A stretch of DNA of 64,000 nt from Gemmatimonadota bacterium (GTDB taxonomy: Bacteria > Gemmatimonadota > Gemmatimonadetes > Longimicrobiales > Gaopeijiaceae): assembly GCA_022827345.1 (NCBI GenBank), contig JAJDTB010000035.1, positions 1 to 64,000 on the forward strand, in the 5' to 3' direction. The notes under the pieces were generated by a model that searched no databases, was not told the DNA's origin, and was given only the letters and a program-made list of their open reading frames with translations. Positions within the stretch are counted from its first letter, which is position 1, and each line of letters opens with the position of its first letter. Shown here in pieces: positions 1-8,754 of this stretch. A program made the translations under genes and the position numbers.

Positions 1-47
1 CACCCCCGCGCCGCACCGCGGGCGCTGCCCCGCCCGGGCGGGCCGCC

Positions 48-1418
48 TCACCGCCCCCGCCGCCCGTCGCGCGACCACGCCGGCCCCTCGCACCGGCACA
101 ACACGCGGATGTGCGCCACCAGCGCCCGCTTCTGCTCGTGGCTCAGCGAAGCACCGAACGCGGGCATGCGGTGGCTCTTGCCGAGGATCCACCCCCCGGC
201 GTGGATGCCGTCGTAGAGGGTGTCGTCGGGGCGCTGGGACATGGCAGCGGAGTCGGCGTGCACCGTGGGCGCGACGGGGAGGAAGGGCGCGTTGAAGCCG
301 TCGCCGCCGCCCTGGACGCCGTGACAGGCAGCGCATTGCGCGTTGTAGAGCGCGGCGCCGTCCACCGCCGCCCCGGGCGCCGCGGCACCGACATCCGGCA
401 GCGCCGGCATCCCCGCCACCGCTTCGCTCCCCGCCCACGCCCCCTCCCGCCGCACCAGGTACGACGCGATCAGGTCCATCCGATCCGGCTGCTCCAGCGA
501 GGCCGGCATGACGGTTCCCGGCGCAAGGTGCCCCGGGTCCTGGATCAGGGCGCGCACATATGCCGGCCGCAGCCTGTCGGCGATCCCGTCGAGGCGAGGG
601 CCGATGCGGCCGCCGTCATCCCCGAGCTGGTGACAGCCCAGGCAGCTCCAGCGGTCGCGCAGGAGCGTCGCCGCCTTGGCGCCGGCGAAGGGAGAGAGCG
701 CCAGAGGCTCCCACGCCGGGATGTCGGCGCCGCGCTGCTCCATCAGGAAGCCGGTAATGGCCTCAACTTCCGCCGCGCTCAAGCGGAAGTCCGGCATCTG
801 GCCGCCCCGTCCCGGGACCGGCCCCGCCGGGCGGATCGTCACCGGCGCCGACAGGTACCCGCCGAGCCAGTCCTCCCGCACCCGCTGCCCGGTCGCGCTC
901 AGATCGGGGGCCGTGGCCCGCGGCGCGACATCGGGATGGGCGTGGCAGCCCGCGCAGTTCAGCGTCTCGAAGAGCGCCGCGCCCGTCGTCCGGTCCGCGT
1001 CGGGGTGGCGGGCCATCGCCGCGCGCATGGCGTCGTCCATCCCTCGCAGCTCCTCGTCGTTGGTGACGAAGAGCGCGAGCGCCACCCGCTGCCGCTCGTC
1101 GAGCTCGTAGCGGGGCATCCGCGCCGGGGCGATGTCCGGCCGTACCGTCTGCGGATCGGCCAGATAGTGGAACAGGTAGGCCGGCGCGATCAGTGCGGTC
1201 CCGGCGCCAAACGGCCGCGCCGCGCCGCGAATCGTCCCGCCGTCCGGCACCCCCGCGTGACAGGCCGCGCACCCGAGCGCCTCGACCAGTTCCCGTCCCT
1301 CAGGCGGCTCCTGGGGTGTCGAGGCGGACCCGCCCGTCCAGGTGGCCGCCGGACCTGCCGCCAGGCCCGCCACCGCGCCCACCACCACCGCCACCCCCGC
1401 GCCCCGAACAACCCGCAT
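48..1418 (-). CDS. Tetrahaem c-type cytochrome, exported
   Basis: A 456-residue protein with an N-terminal hydrophobic signal segment (residues 1-25) and four CxxCH haem-binding motifs: CAACH at about 50, CAGCH at 155, CLGCH at 259 and CAACH at 362. The motifs are spread over three or four cytochrome c modules, so it should be a periplasmic electron-transfer protein. The start ATG shares one base with the TGA stop of the upstream YIP1-like gene (TGATG), so the two are translationally coupled. Partner enzyme unknown; nothing in the window identifies its electron donor or acceptor. Seen: haem motifs and coupling. Inferred: periplasmic electron transfer. Confidence 0.85.
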   Translation of the reverse strand: MRVVRGAGVAVVVGAVAGLAAGPAATWTGGSASTPQEPPEGRELVEALGCAACHAGVPDGGTIRGAARPFGAGTALIAPAYLFHYLADPQTVRPDIAPARMPRYELDERQRVALALFVTNDEELRGMDDAMRAAMARHPDADRTTGAALFETLNCAGCHAHPDVAPRATAPDLSATGQRVREDWLGGYLSAPVTIRPAGPVPGRGGQMPDFRLSAAEVEAITGFLMEQRGADIPAWEPLALSPFAGAKAATLLRDRWSCLGCHQLGDDGGRIGPRLDGIADRLRPAYVRALIQDPGHLAPGTVMPASLEQPDRMDLIASYLVRREGAWAGSEAVAGMPALPDVGAAAPGAAVDGAALYNAQCAACHGVQGGGDGFNAPFLPVAPTVHADSAAMSQRPDDTLYDGIHAGGWILGKSHRMPAFGASLSHEQKRALVAHIRVLCRCEGPAWSRDGRRGR

Positions 1419-1879
1419 CAATGCAGCACCAGCGCCAGCACGAACCAGTACGGCAACACCCCGACGAGCGCCGTCAGCACCGCCCTCACCGTCCCGAAGT
1501 CGAGCGCCTGCCGGATCGCGATTACCCCCGCCGCCAGCACCCACGCCTGCACGAGGAACCCGATCCCGCCCACAACCGGAGCCAGCACGATCAGCAGCCC
1601 CGGCGTGCGCGCAAAACCGAGGGTGCGCAGCAGTTCGCCCCAGGACGCGGTCCCCCCGAACAACCTCGTCCCGATCAGCCAGGTGGTCCCCGCCCAGAGC
1701 AGCCACGCCGACACACTCGTCACGCCCGCCGAAGCCACCGCCAGCCAGCCGAGTTCGTAGTCCTGCACGGCCGTCACCAGCGACACGACCAGCACCACCC
1801 CCACAGCCTGCCCGGTCGCGCCGACGTCCGCCTCCACCTCCTCGTAGACCTCCGCCCTCAGGATGGCGGCGCCGAACAT
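1418..1879 (-). CDS. YIP1 family multi-pass membrane protein
   Basis: About 153 residues with four to five hydrophobic segments. The N-terminal motif RAEVYEEVEADVGATGQA followed by alternating hydrophobic helices is characteristic of short bacterial YIP1-domain proteins. No enzymatic role is known for the bacterial members. The reading frame stays open to 2014, but the upstream part reads like non-coding sequence, so the ATG before FGAAILRAEVYEE was chosen; a start a few codons upstream is possible. It is coupled to the tetrahaem cytochrome, so the pair may act together at the membrane (inference). Confidence 0.7.
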   Translation of the reverse strand: MFGAAILRAEVYEEVEADVGATGQAVGVVLVVSLVTAVQDYELGWLAVASAGVTSVSAWLLWAGTTWLIGTRLFGGTASWGELLRTLGFARTPGLLIVLAPVVGGIGFLVQAWVLAAGVIAIRQALDFGTVRAVLTALVGVLPYWFVLALVLH

Positions 1880-2090
1880 CCTGGCCAGCAGCCCCCGCTC
1901 GGCCACATCGCTCAATGATGCCTCCAGGTTGGCGCGAAGTCGCAGGGCATCGCCCCGTCGGCTGCGAGAAACATGCGCCCGGCTCCGAAGCGCGCCAAGT
2001 CCGGGTTGTCGCAACCGCCCGATCCGCTACACTTTCCGGCGGCTCCAGAACCGCCACAGCGCCAGGCCACCCCGATCCCCACGGTCAATC
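1880..2090. other. Divergent intergenic region, probable promoters
   Basis: Gap between the divergently transcribed YIP1-like gene and the acyl-CoA ligase gene. Both frames stay open across it, but the translations are rich in Arg, Pro and Ser and show no family similarity. I see no convincing -35/-10 pair or operator palindrome. It must hold the two promoters. Confidence 0.4.
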
Positions 2091-3716
2091 CTGCACACCG
2101 ACGACTTCCCATCGACCCTCCCCGCCCGAATCGGGCGCGCTTCCTTCGCAGGCCGGATTGCGGTGGTGGATGAAGGGCGACCGTGCAGCTACGGCGACCT
2201 CCACCGCGAGGCCCTGGCCTGGTCCGCCCGGCTCACGGAGGAGTCCCGCGGCATCGGCGACGGCCTCGCCGGCGAGCGCGTGGCCTACCTGATCCCCCCG
2301 GGACGGACCCACGTCGCGCTGCAGCTCGGCATCTGGACCGCCGGCGCGGTCGCCGTGCCGCTCGCCCTCTCGCACCCGCCCCGCGAGCTGGAGCATGTGC
2401 TGGACGACGCCCGTCCCCGCATCGTCGTCCTCGACCCCTCCCTCCCCCACGCCCGCCACCTCGCGGTTGCCGCCCGGACCCGCCGCGCGGCCGTCGTCGC
2501 CCTTCCTCCCACCGCCATCCCGCCCACCGACCCCGCACCCCCACCCCATCCCCACCCCCCCAGCCCCCCTCCCCCAACCGCACCCGCCCTGATCATCTAC
2601 ACCAGCGGCACCACCGGCCGCCCCAAGGGCGCACTCACGACCCACCGCAACCTCGCGGCCCAGATCACCGCGCTCACGACCGCGTGGGGCTGGTCGGCCG
2701 ACGACCGGATCCTGCACACGCTGCCGCTCCACCACATCCACGGCGTCGTCAACGCCCTGGCCTGCGCGCTCTGGTCCGGTGCGGCGTGCGAATTCGGCTC
2801 CGGCGCGCCGGCCTCCACCTGGGACCGCCTCGCGTCGGGCGAGCTCACGCTCTTCATGTCGGTCCCCACCGTGTACGCGCGTCTGATCCGCGCCTGGGAA
2901 GAGGCGCCGGTGCATGTGCGGCGGCGGTGGTCTCGGGGCGCCGCCCGCCCCCGCCTGATGGTTTCCGGCTCGGCGGCGCTCCCCGTGGCGACGCTGGAGC
3001 GGTGGCGCGAAATCACCGGCCACACCCTGCTCGAGCGGTACGGCATGACCGAGATCGGGATGGCGCTGTCGAACCCGCTGGTCGGGGAGCGCCGCCCGGG
3101 TCATGTGGGCCTGCCGCTTCCCGGCGTCGAGGTCCGGGTCGTCGACGATCGCGGCCGGCCCGTCCCGCCGGGCGAACAGGGCGAGATCGAGGTGCGCGGC
3201 CCCCAGGTCTTCCGGGAGTACTGGAGGCGCCCCGAAGAGACCGCCGAGGCCTTCCGCAGCGGCTGGTTCCGCACCGGCGACGAGGCGCGCGCGGGCGAGG
3301 GCGGCTACTACCGGATCCTCGGGCGCCGCAGCGTCGACATCGTCAAGACGGGCGGCTACAAGGTGTCGGCGCTCGAGGTGGAGGAGCTGTACCGCACCCA
3401 CGCCGCGATCCGCGACCTGGCGGTGGTGGGGGTCCCGCACCCCGAATGGGGCGAGCAGTTGCGCGCGGCATGCGTCCCGGCGAGCGGGGGCGACGCCCTC
3501 TCCGGCGACGAACTGAGGGCCTGGGGCAAGGAGCGCCTCGCGCCCTACAAGGTCCCCCACGAGTTCACCGCCGTGCCCGCGCTGCCGCGCAACGCGATGG
3601 GCAAGGTGCAGAAAGCGGCCGTCACCCGCATGTTCATGGATCGCGATTCCGGGTCCCCGGCCGTACCGCCCGGCGCCACCCCGCAGGCGTCACCCGCCCC
3701 CAAGGAGCCCTCTTGA
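2091..3716 (+). CDS. Acyl-CoA synthetase, malonyl-CoA synthetase (MatB/ACSF3)-like
   Basis: AMP-forming ligase that should adenylate a carboxylic acid and transfer it to CoA. The P-loop YTSGTTGRPKG, the LPLHHIHG segment, the YGMTEIGMALSNP signature and the C-terminal hinge with the NAMGKVQK lysine motif are all intact. The LPLHHIHGVVN and SVPTVYARL motifs resemble malonyl-CoA synthetases, so malonate is the likely substrate, not proven. A Pro-rich insert (15 of about 30 residues are Pro) sits just before the P-loop. The start is uncertain: the only ATG (1863) overlaps the opposite gene; CTG 2091 or GTG 2164 fit the domain start better, and TTG 1929 is possible. Its stop overlaps the next gene's TTG. 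Confidence 0.8.
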   Translation: MHTDDFPSTLPARIGRASFAGRIAVVDEGRPCSYGDLHREALAWSARLTEESRGIGDGLAGERVAYLIPPGRTHVALQLGIWTAGAVAVPLALSHPPRELEHVLDDARPRIVVLDPSLPHARHLAVAARTRRAAVVALPPTAIPPTDPAPPPHPHPPSPPPPTAPALIIYTSGTTGRPKGALTTHRNLAAQITALTTAWGWSADDRILHTLPLHHIHGVVNALACALWSGAACEFGSGAPASTWDRLASGELTLFMSVPTVYARLIRAWEEAPVHVRRRWSRGAARPRLMVSGSAALPVATLERWREITGHTLLERYGMTEIGMALSNPLVGERRPGHVGLPLPGVEVRVVDDRGRPVPPGEQGEIEVRGPQVFREYWRRPEETAEAFRSGWFRTGDEARAGEGGYYRILGRRSVDIVKTGGYKVSALEVEELYRTHAAIRDLAVVGVPHPEWGEQLRAACVPASGGDALSGDELRAWGKERLAPYKVPHEFTAVPALPRNAMGKVQKAAVTRMFMDRDSGSPAVPPGATPQASPAPKEPS

Positions 3717-5212
3717 TTCAAGCCATCCTAGACAACCTGCGCACCTACTGGATCGTGCACCTGCTGCTGCTGGCGTATACGGCGCTGCTCGCCTGGCACG
3801 CCTGGACCGGAAACCGGAAGACCAGCGGCGTGGCCGACTACTTCGTCGGGGGGCGCTCGATGGGGCCGATCGCGATCGGGCTGTCGTTCTTCGCGACCTA
3901 TTCCAGCACCAATTCGTTCGTGGGCTTCTCGGGGCAGGCGTACGACTGGGGCGTGACCTGGTTCCTGCTCGTGCCCTTCGTGGTGGGGCTGTCGCTGTTT
4001 GCCTGGGTCGGGGTGGCGCCGCGGCTGCGCACCTTCACCGAGTCGCTGGGGTCGCTGACGATCCCCGACTTCATCGGCTTCCGCTTCGGCAGCCCGGGGG
4101 CGCGGGTGCTGGCCGCGGTGATCGTGCTCTTCGCGTCGTTCTTCTACATGACCGCGGTGTTCAAGGGGATCGGAAACCTGCTCGAGGTGTTCCTCGACAT
4201 CCCCTACCGCACGGCGATCATCATCGTGTTCTTCATCGTGATGCTCTACACCGTAATCGGCGGCTTCATCTCGGTGGTGAAGACGGACGCCGTGCAGGGC
4301 CTTGCCATGGTAGTCGCGGCGGTGCTGCTGTTCACCGGCGTGGTGTCCGCGTCGGGAGGACTGGGGTCGTACGCGGTGCTGGCCGAGGATCCGGCCACGG
4401 AGCCGCTGCTGCGCTGGGGCGGCGGGGTGGCGGTGCCGCTCGCGCTGGGGGTCGTCTTCGCCGGGACGGTCAAGTTCGCGGTCGAGCCGCGCCAGCTCTC
4501 GCGCTTCTACGCGCTCGAGAGCCGGGCGGCGATCCGCAAGGGGGTGTGGGTCTCGACCATCGCCTTCGTGGTGGTGTACTCGCTGCTCATCCCCGTCGGG
4601 CTGTACGCGCGCAACATCATCCCAGGCGGGCTGGCCGACACCGACCTGGTGGTGCCGCAGCTGCTCACCACGCCGGGCGTCTTTTCGGCCGGGGCGAGCG
4701 CCTTCCTGCTGCTGGCGATGGTCGCGGCCGCGATGTCGTCGCTCGACAGCGTGCTTCTGGTGATGGCGTCGACGGCGCAGCGCGACATCGTGGGGATGCT
4801 CCGCCCGTCTCACTCCGAGCGCTCCGTCCTGACGGCAACCCGGCTCTACGTCGCGCTCTTCGCGCTCATCACCGCGGTCATCGCACTCAACCCCCCCGAC
4901 GGGATCGTGGGGCTGACGGCGCTGTCCGGCGCCATCTACGGCGCCTGCTTCGGCCCCGCCCTGCTGATGGGGCTCTATTGGCGCCGCGGCAACGGGACCG
5001 CGACCATCGTGTCCTTCGTGACCGGGCTGGTCGTCCTGCTCCTCTGGAACCGGCTCCCCTGGAACGGGGGCATCCACCAGGTGTTTCCGGGGGTGCTGCT
5101 GTCGTTCGCGGCCTACTGGGCGGTCGCGAAGTTCACGCCCGGCTACGAGTCGGACGAGATGGACGCGCTCTTCGAGGCGGAACGGACCGGGGCTGCAGTG
5201 TCAGATACTTAA
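3713..5212 (+). CDS. Sodium:solute symporter (SSS family)
   Basis: A 499-residue transporter with about 13 hydrophobic helices. The N-terminal segment DYFVGGRSMGPIAIGLSFFATYSS, split as the SSS signature, and the GGFISVVKTDAVQG motif are typical of the SSS family, which couples solute uptake to sodium. The TTG start at 3713 overlaps the ligase stop (TTGA) and has a perfect AAGGAG at 3702-3707, so translation is coupled. Pairing with an acyl-CoA ligase suggests uptake of a short organic acid that is then activated (inference). Its TAA stop lies inside the left arm of a palindromic repeat. Confidence 0.88.
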   Translation: MIQAILDNLRTYWIVHLLLLAYTALLAWHAWTGNRKTSGVADYFVGGRSMGPIAIGLSFFATYSSTNSFVGFSGQAYDWGVTWFLLVPFVVGLSLFAWVGVAPRLRTFTESLGSLTIPDFIGFRFGSPGARVLAAVIVLFASFFYMTAVFKGIGNLLEVFLDIPYRTAIIIVFFIVMLYTVIGGFISVVKTDAVQGLAMVVAAVLLFTGVVSASGGLGSYAVLAEDPATEPLLRWGGGVAVPLALGVVFAGTVKFAVEPRQLSRFYALESRAAIRKGVWVSTIAFVVVYSLLIPVGLYARNIIPGGLADTDLVVPQLLTTPGVFSAGASAFLLLAMVAAAMSSLDSVLLVMASTAQRDIVGMLRPSHSERSVLTATRLYVALFALITAVIALNPPDGIVGLTALSGAIYGACFGPALLMGLYWRRGNGTATIVSFVTGLVVLLLWNRLPWNGGIHQVFPGVLLSFAAYWAVAKFTPGYESDEMDALFEAERTGAAVSDT

Positions 5213-5228
5213 CATTATTGTTAACTAT
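5205..5228. repeat. 24-base palindrome, copy 1 (ATACTWAACA family)
   Basis: Left arm ATACTTAACA, spacer TTAT, right arm TGTTAACTAT; the arms are complementary at 9 of 10 positions. It fills the 8-base gap between the convergent symporter and M29-like genes and contains both of their TAA stop codons. It is AT-rich in a GC-rich setting and has no U-tract, so it is not a typical terminator. Five further copies lie at 40891, 40945, 56415, 56460 and 56599. Confidence 0.8.
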
Positions 5229-6462
5229 CGTCCGCGCTGAGCGCGACCAACACTCCGTCCCGCACCCACTCCTCGCCGCCCACGGTCACCGTCGCGTCGG
5301 TAAAGAAGTTCCAGCGCACGTACCCGCCGCCGACCGATCCTCCCAGCTCCGTGTTGTCGCCCAGCGACAGCCGGATGACGCCCGCCCCGTAGCCATAGTA
5401 CGGGATCCACTCCACACCGTCCGGGATCGCCAGCAGCGGGTTGAGCCCGACGGCCAGTTCGCGGAAGGTGCCGGCCGCATCTCCCCCGTCCTCCATCTCC
5501 GCGAGCACCCCTGCGCGCCCGGTCTCGGCCTCGACCTCGACCACGCGGCCTCCCTCGAAGCGCAGCACCAGCCCCTCCACCCGCTCGCCACCCCACATCG
5601 CGGGCGGGAAGGCGATCGCGCCGTTCACCGTTTCGAGCATGGGCGAGACCCGCGCGGCACCCGCCGGCAGCTCCACCTCGCGGTCGATCAGGTTGCGGGC
5701 CGCCGCCGCGCGCGCTGCCGAGGCGTCGCCGTCCTGACGCGTCACCGGCCGGTCCCCCACGTCGAAGCTGATGTCGGTCCCGCCAGGCGTCGTCACCCGC
5801 ACGGTCCCCCCGCGCAACGCGGCCTCGAACGCGGACAGCGCCTCGGTCAACGCCGCGTAGTCGGTGTCGAGCAGCGCGGTCTGGTACACCTCGTCGGCGT
5901 GTGCATCCATCGGCAGCTCCTCCAGCCCGAACGACGTCTTGCCCGCCCAGTGGAAGTGGACCGTGCGGCCGTGGCCGCCGCGAAGCACGTCCTGCAGCAC
6001 GCGGTACACGTCTGTCGGAACCGAGGGATCGGGAGTCGCACCCGGCAGCTTGACCGCCACATCGACCCCGCCCAGCGCCTCGGCCCACCCGTCGGGCCCG
6101 CCGGCGAGCATGGTGGTAAACTCGGTCGGTTCCGCACCGGCGACCGCACCGCCGTAGATGTCCACCGCGCCCAGATCGGCAGCGCCCGCCGCGGCCACGC
6201 CCGCCCGCAGGAGCGGCACGAGGGCGTCCCAGCGGCCCCCGCCCTGCCCCGCCACCAGCAGCACCCGCTCGCCCGGCTGGAGGTCCATCCGCTCCAGGAG
6301 CATCGCCGAGATCGCGCCGAAGTCGAGGCCGGCCGCCACCCCCGCGGCCGTCACGGCCTCGTCCGCGTCGCCGGAGTCCCGCGCGCCATCGGGCGAGCAG
6401 GCCGCCAAGGCGACGAGGGGAACGATCGGGAGGGTGGCCAGCGGGATGGGTCGGCGGCGCAT
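5221..6462 (-). CDS. M29 aminopeptidase-like lipoprotein, metal ligands apparently lost
   Basis: A 413-residue protein with a lipoprotein signal (ending ALAAC) and overall similarity to thermophilic metallo-aminopeptidases (family M29). The RELAVGLNP, IRLSLGDN and GGEEWVRDG segments align with the family's conserved blocks. The expected metal-binding residues look substituted: the His in the HLALG block is Arg (IRLSLGDN), the NGAIAFPP block lacks the usual GEV glutamate, and the SxxHxD block reads YVRWNFF. It may therefore be a binding protein rather than a peptidase. ATG 6462 has AAGGAG ten bases upstream. M29 enzymes are normally cytoplasmic, so the lipoprotein signal is also unusual. Confidence 0.7.
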   Translation of the reverse strand: MRRRPIPLATLPIVPLVALAACSPDGARDSGDADEAVTAAGVAAGLDFGAISAMLLERMDLQPGERVLLVAGQGGGRWDALVPLLRAGVAAAGAADLGAVDIYGGAVAGAEPTEFTTMLAGGPDGWAEALGGVDVAVKLPGATPDPSVPTDVYRVLQDVLRGGHGRTVHFHWAGKTSFGLEELPMDAHADEVYQTALLDTDYAALTEALSAFEAALRGGTVRVTTPGGTDISFDVGDRPVTRQDGDASAARAAAARNLIDREVELPAGAARVSPMLETVNGAIAFPPAMWGGERVEGLVLRFEGGRVVEVEAETGRAGVLAEMEDGGDAAGTFRELAVGLNPLLAIPDGVEWIPYYGYGAGVIRLSLGDNTELGGSVGGGYVRWNFFTDATVTVGGEEWVRDGVLVALSADDS

Positions 6463-6638
6463 GGTCTTCTCCTTGCTGGTGACACGGCGGTCCCGAGCCG
6501 AGCGGCGCGGCGGTTCCGAAGGTAGGTGATCGGCGGCGCGGTCGTCCACGTGCGGCAAGGCGGGCGCGGGTCCCCTGCAGGGTTTACCTTGAGACTGCAA
6601 CCGAGGACGCGGCCGGGGCGCCGCGCGGGAGTGGTGCC

Positions 6639-7583
6639 ATGGAACAGCACAGCAGGCGTGTTCGCCGCCGGTTCCGGAAGCCGGTGGGCGCCGGATTGGC
6701 GGCGGCGCGCACGGTGGCCGCGGTCGCCGTGATGGCCGCGGGGATCACGCTGGCCTCGGCAGGCGCCGTCCCCGCGAAGGCACAGACGATCCGCGGGACC
6801 GTCACCGACCCCGCATCCGGCGCGGTCGTGGCCGATGCGCTGGTGGTCATGGTCAACGACGAGGGCGAGCGCGTCGCCACCATGTTCACCTCGGCGGACG
6901 GCACCTTTGCATTCGCGCCGCCCGGGCCGGGAGGCTACATGGTGGGCGTCACGGGGCTCGGCTATCAGCAGGCGATCACGCCGCGGCTCGCGCTCGGCAC
7001 CGCGGACATCGCCCTCGACATCTTCCTGCCCCCGGACCCGGTCACCCTCGACTCGCTCACAGTGGTCTCGACGCGAAACACCCCCGACGCGGGACGGCTG
7101 CGCGGCCTGATCATGCCGGAGCGGCACCGCGGTACGCTGGTCGGGCGCCTCACCCGGGCCGAAATCGAGTCGCGCGGACCGCGCGGCGACCTGGTCTCGC
7201 TGCTCGCGACGATGAACATCCCGGGCCTGCGCGCCCGCAGATACGCCCTGTCGACGGGTGCCCCCGAGACCGGAGTGTGCGTGGAGCTGGGACGCAATCG
7301 CTCCGTGCTGGCGAAGACGGGCAGTCGGCTGAGGCTGGCGTCGGACCCCCTGGGGTTCGCGACCCAGGACGACATCGAAGCCCGCGCCGACGCGTGCGCC
7401 ATGATGGCGGTCTATGTCGACGATTTCCCCGTTTCGGACCCGGCCAGCGTCCTCTCGGCGATCACGCCGACGGAGCTGGATCGGATCGAGGTGCTGCCTC
7501 CGCTACAGGCCCTCGCCCGCTACGGCGCGCGGGCCGCCAACGGGGCCCTCATGCTCTGGACGATGAAGGAGCGCCGGGACTGA
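6639..7583 (+). CDS. Carboxypeptidase-regulatory-like and orphan TonB-plug domain protein
   Basis: A 314-residue exported protein with a signal peptide ending about AKAQ, then a carboxypeptidase regulatory-like (CnaB/Ig-type) domain starting TIRGTVTDPASG, and a C-terminal segment resembling the end of a SusC/TonB plug (VYVDDFPVSDP ... LDRIEVLPPLQALARYGARAANGALMLW). No beta-barrel follows: the gene stops right after the plug. A second protein of this design is at 32737-33795. Function unknown; outer-membrane association inferred from the plug similarity. Confidence 0.75.
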   Translation: MEQHSRRVRRRFRKPVGAGLAAARTVAAVAVMAAGITLASAGAVPAKAQTIRGTVTDPASGAVVADALVVMVNDEGERVATMFTSADGTFAFAPPGPGGYMVGVTGLGYQQAITPRLALGTADIALDIFLPPDPVTLDSLTVVSTRNTPDAGRLRGLIMPERHRGTLVGRLTRAEIESRGPRGDLVSLLATMNIPGLRARRYALSTGAPETGVCVELGRNRSVLAKTGSRLRLASDPLGFATQDDIEARADACAMMAVYVDDFPVSDPASVLSAITPTELDRIEVLPPLQALARYGARAANGALMLWTMKERRD

Positions 7584-7664
7584 CGGGTTTGACAGCCCGG
7601 ACCGCGCCGGTACATTGCGGGACTGCACCATCGAGTGAATCCACACACCGGAAGGGCGTGTCGA

Positions 7665-8732
7665 ATGGCCAGAATGAATCGCTGGATCGTCGCGGTATTG
7701 CTGGGGCTGGCCGTTCCGGCCGGACCGACGATGCTGGCAGCCCAGGAGCTGCCGCCCGAGATACAGGCGGATCTGTACCTCGTGCGTGCCGAACGACAGG
7801 CCCAGAGCGGGGATTTCGCTGCGGCTCTGGAGTCCCTGGACGTTGTCCTGGCGCTGCAGGCCAACTACGGCCTGGAGACGCCGGTCGAACTCTGGTTCAG
7901 ACATGCACGAGTGGCTCTGGGCGCCGATTACCCCCAAACGGCCATCGCGTCGGTCACCCGATACCTGCAGGAGGCCGGCCGGACCGGCGAGCAGTACTCG
8001 GCTGCGCTGGCACTGCTCGATCAGGCGCAAATTCGGGCAGAGGGTGCAGCGGCACCGTCACGGGCGCCGGCCGCGGCGCCCGGGGCGCCCATGCCCGCGC
8101 CCGCCGTCCAGCCAGCCGAGAGCAGCAGCGGCCTCGACCTGACCCTGCTCTTCCCACTTGTCGGCGTGAACGCGGCAAACATGACGTTCGCGAGCAGCGG
8201 GCCGGCGACCTTCGATGCGTCCCAATACACGGGCATGGCCGGGGGGATCGGTTTCTCCTTCCCCGTCGGCAACGGTCCGCTGGGCGTCCAGATCGGCGCC
8301 CAGTGGGCACAGAAGGGCGCGCGACTCTCGGTTGGTCTCAACGACCTGTCCACCACCGCGGACGTTTCGTTCCAAAGCATCGATTTCACGGCGCTGGCGC
8401 GCATTTCGCCCCCGGCGGCTCCCGACCTGCCCTTCTATGCGCTCATCGGCCCATACGTCTCCCTGGAGACCGATTGCAGCATCACCCTGGGCAGCACGGT
8501 CGGGACGGGGCGCTTCACCGCCAGCGACGATTGCGCAAACGCGAACTTCGATACGCAGCCGGTTGACTTCGGGCTGTCCGGCGGAGTGGGCTTCGAGGTG
8601 GCCGTGAGCTCCATTCGCGTCAACGTCGGACTACTCTACAGCCACGGCCTGCAGGACGTCGACAAGTTCGTCGGCGACACCGCCAGGCATCGCGTCTTCA
8701 GCGTCCACGCCGGGTTCGCTACGGCGTTCTGA
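7665..8732 (+). CDS. Outer-membrane beta-barrel protein with N-terminal helical repeats
   Basis: A 355-residue protein with a signal peptide ending LAAQE, an alpha-helical TPR-like region (about 25-130), an Ala/Pro-rich linker and a C-terminal region of alternating amphipathic strands ending in Phe (HAGFATAF), as in OmpA/porin-like eight-stranded barrels. Two cysteines in a loop (CSITLG and CANANF) could form a disulfide. ATG 7665 has GGAAGGG eight bases upstream; ATG 7674 is an alternative. No substrate can be deduced. Confidence 0.7.
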   Translation: MARMNRWIVAVLLGLAVPAGPTMLAAQELPPEIQADLYLVRAERQAQSGDFAAALESLDVVLALQANYGLETPVELWFRHARVALGADYPQTAIASVTRYLQEAGRTGEQYSAALALLDQAQIRAEGAAAPSRAPAAAPGAPMPAPAVQPAESSSGLDLTLLFPLVGVNAANMTFASSGPATFDASQYTGMAGGIGFSFPVGNGPLGVQIGAQWAQKGARLSVGLNDLSTTADVSFQSIDFTALARISPPAAPDLPFYALIGPYVSLETDCSITLGSTVGTGRFTASDDCANANFDTQPVDFGLSGGVGFEVAVSSIRVNVGLLYSHGLQDVDKFVGDTARHRVFSVHAGFATAF

Positions 8733-8754
8733 CGCGGAGCCGACTCGGCCGCGA

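Noticed and set aside
5205-5228. dif/XerCD site
   Set aside because: Spacer is 4 rather than 6 bases and there are six copies in 64 kb.
5205-5228. Rho-independent terminator
   Set aside because: The stem is AT-rich and no U-tract follows on either strand. A terminator role is kept only as one hypothesis.
5221-6462. Long plus-strand frames over this and other minus-strand genes (for example over 37574-38524, 46260-48629 and 51468-53798)
   Set aside because: They are antisense shadows, rich in Arg, His, Pro and Gln with no family similarity, while the opposite strand encodes recognisable proteins.
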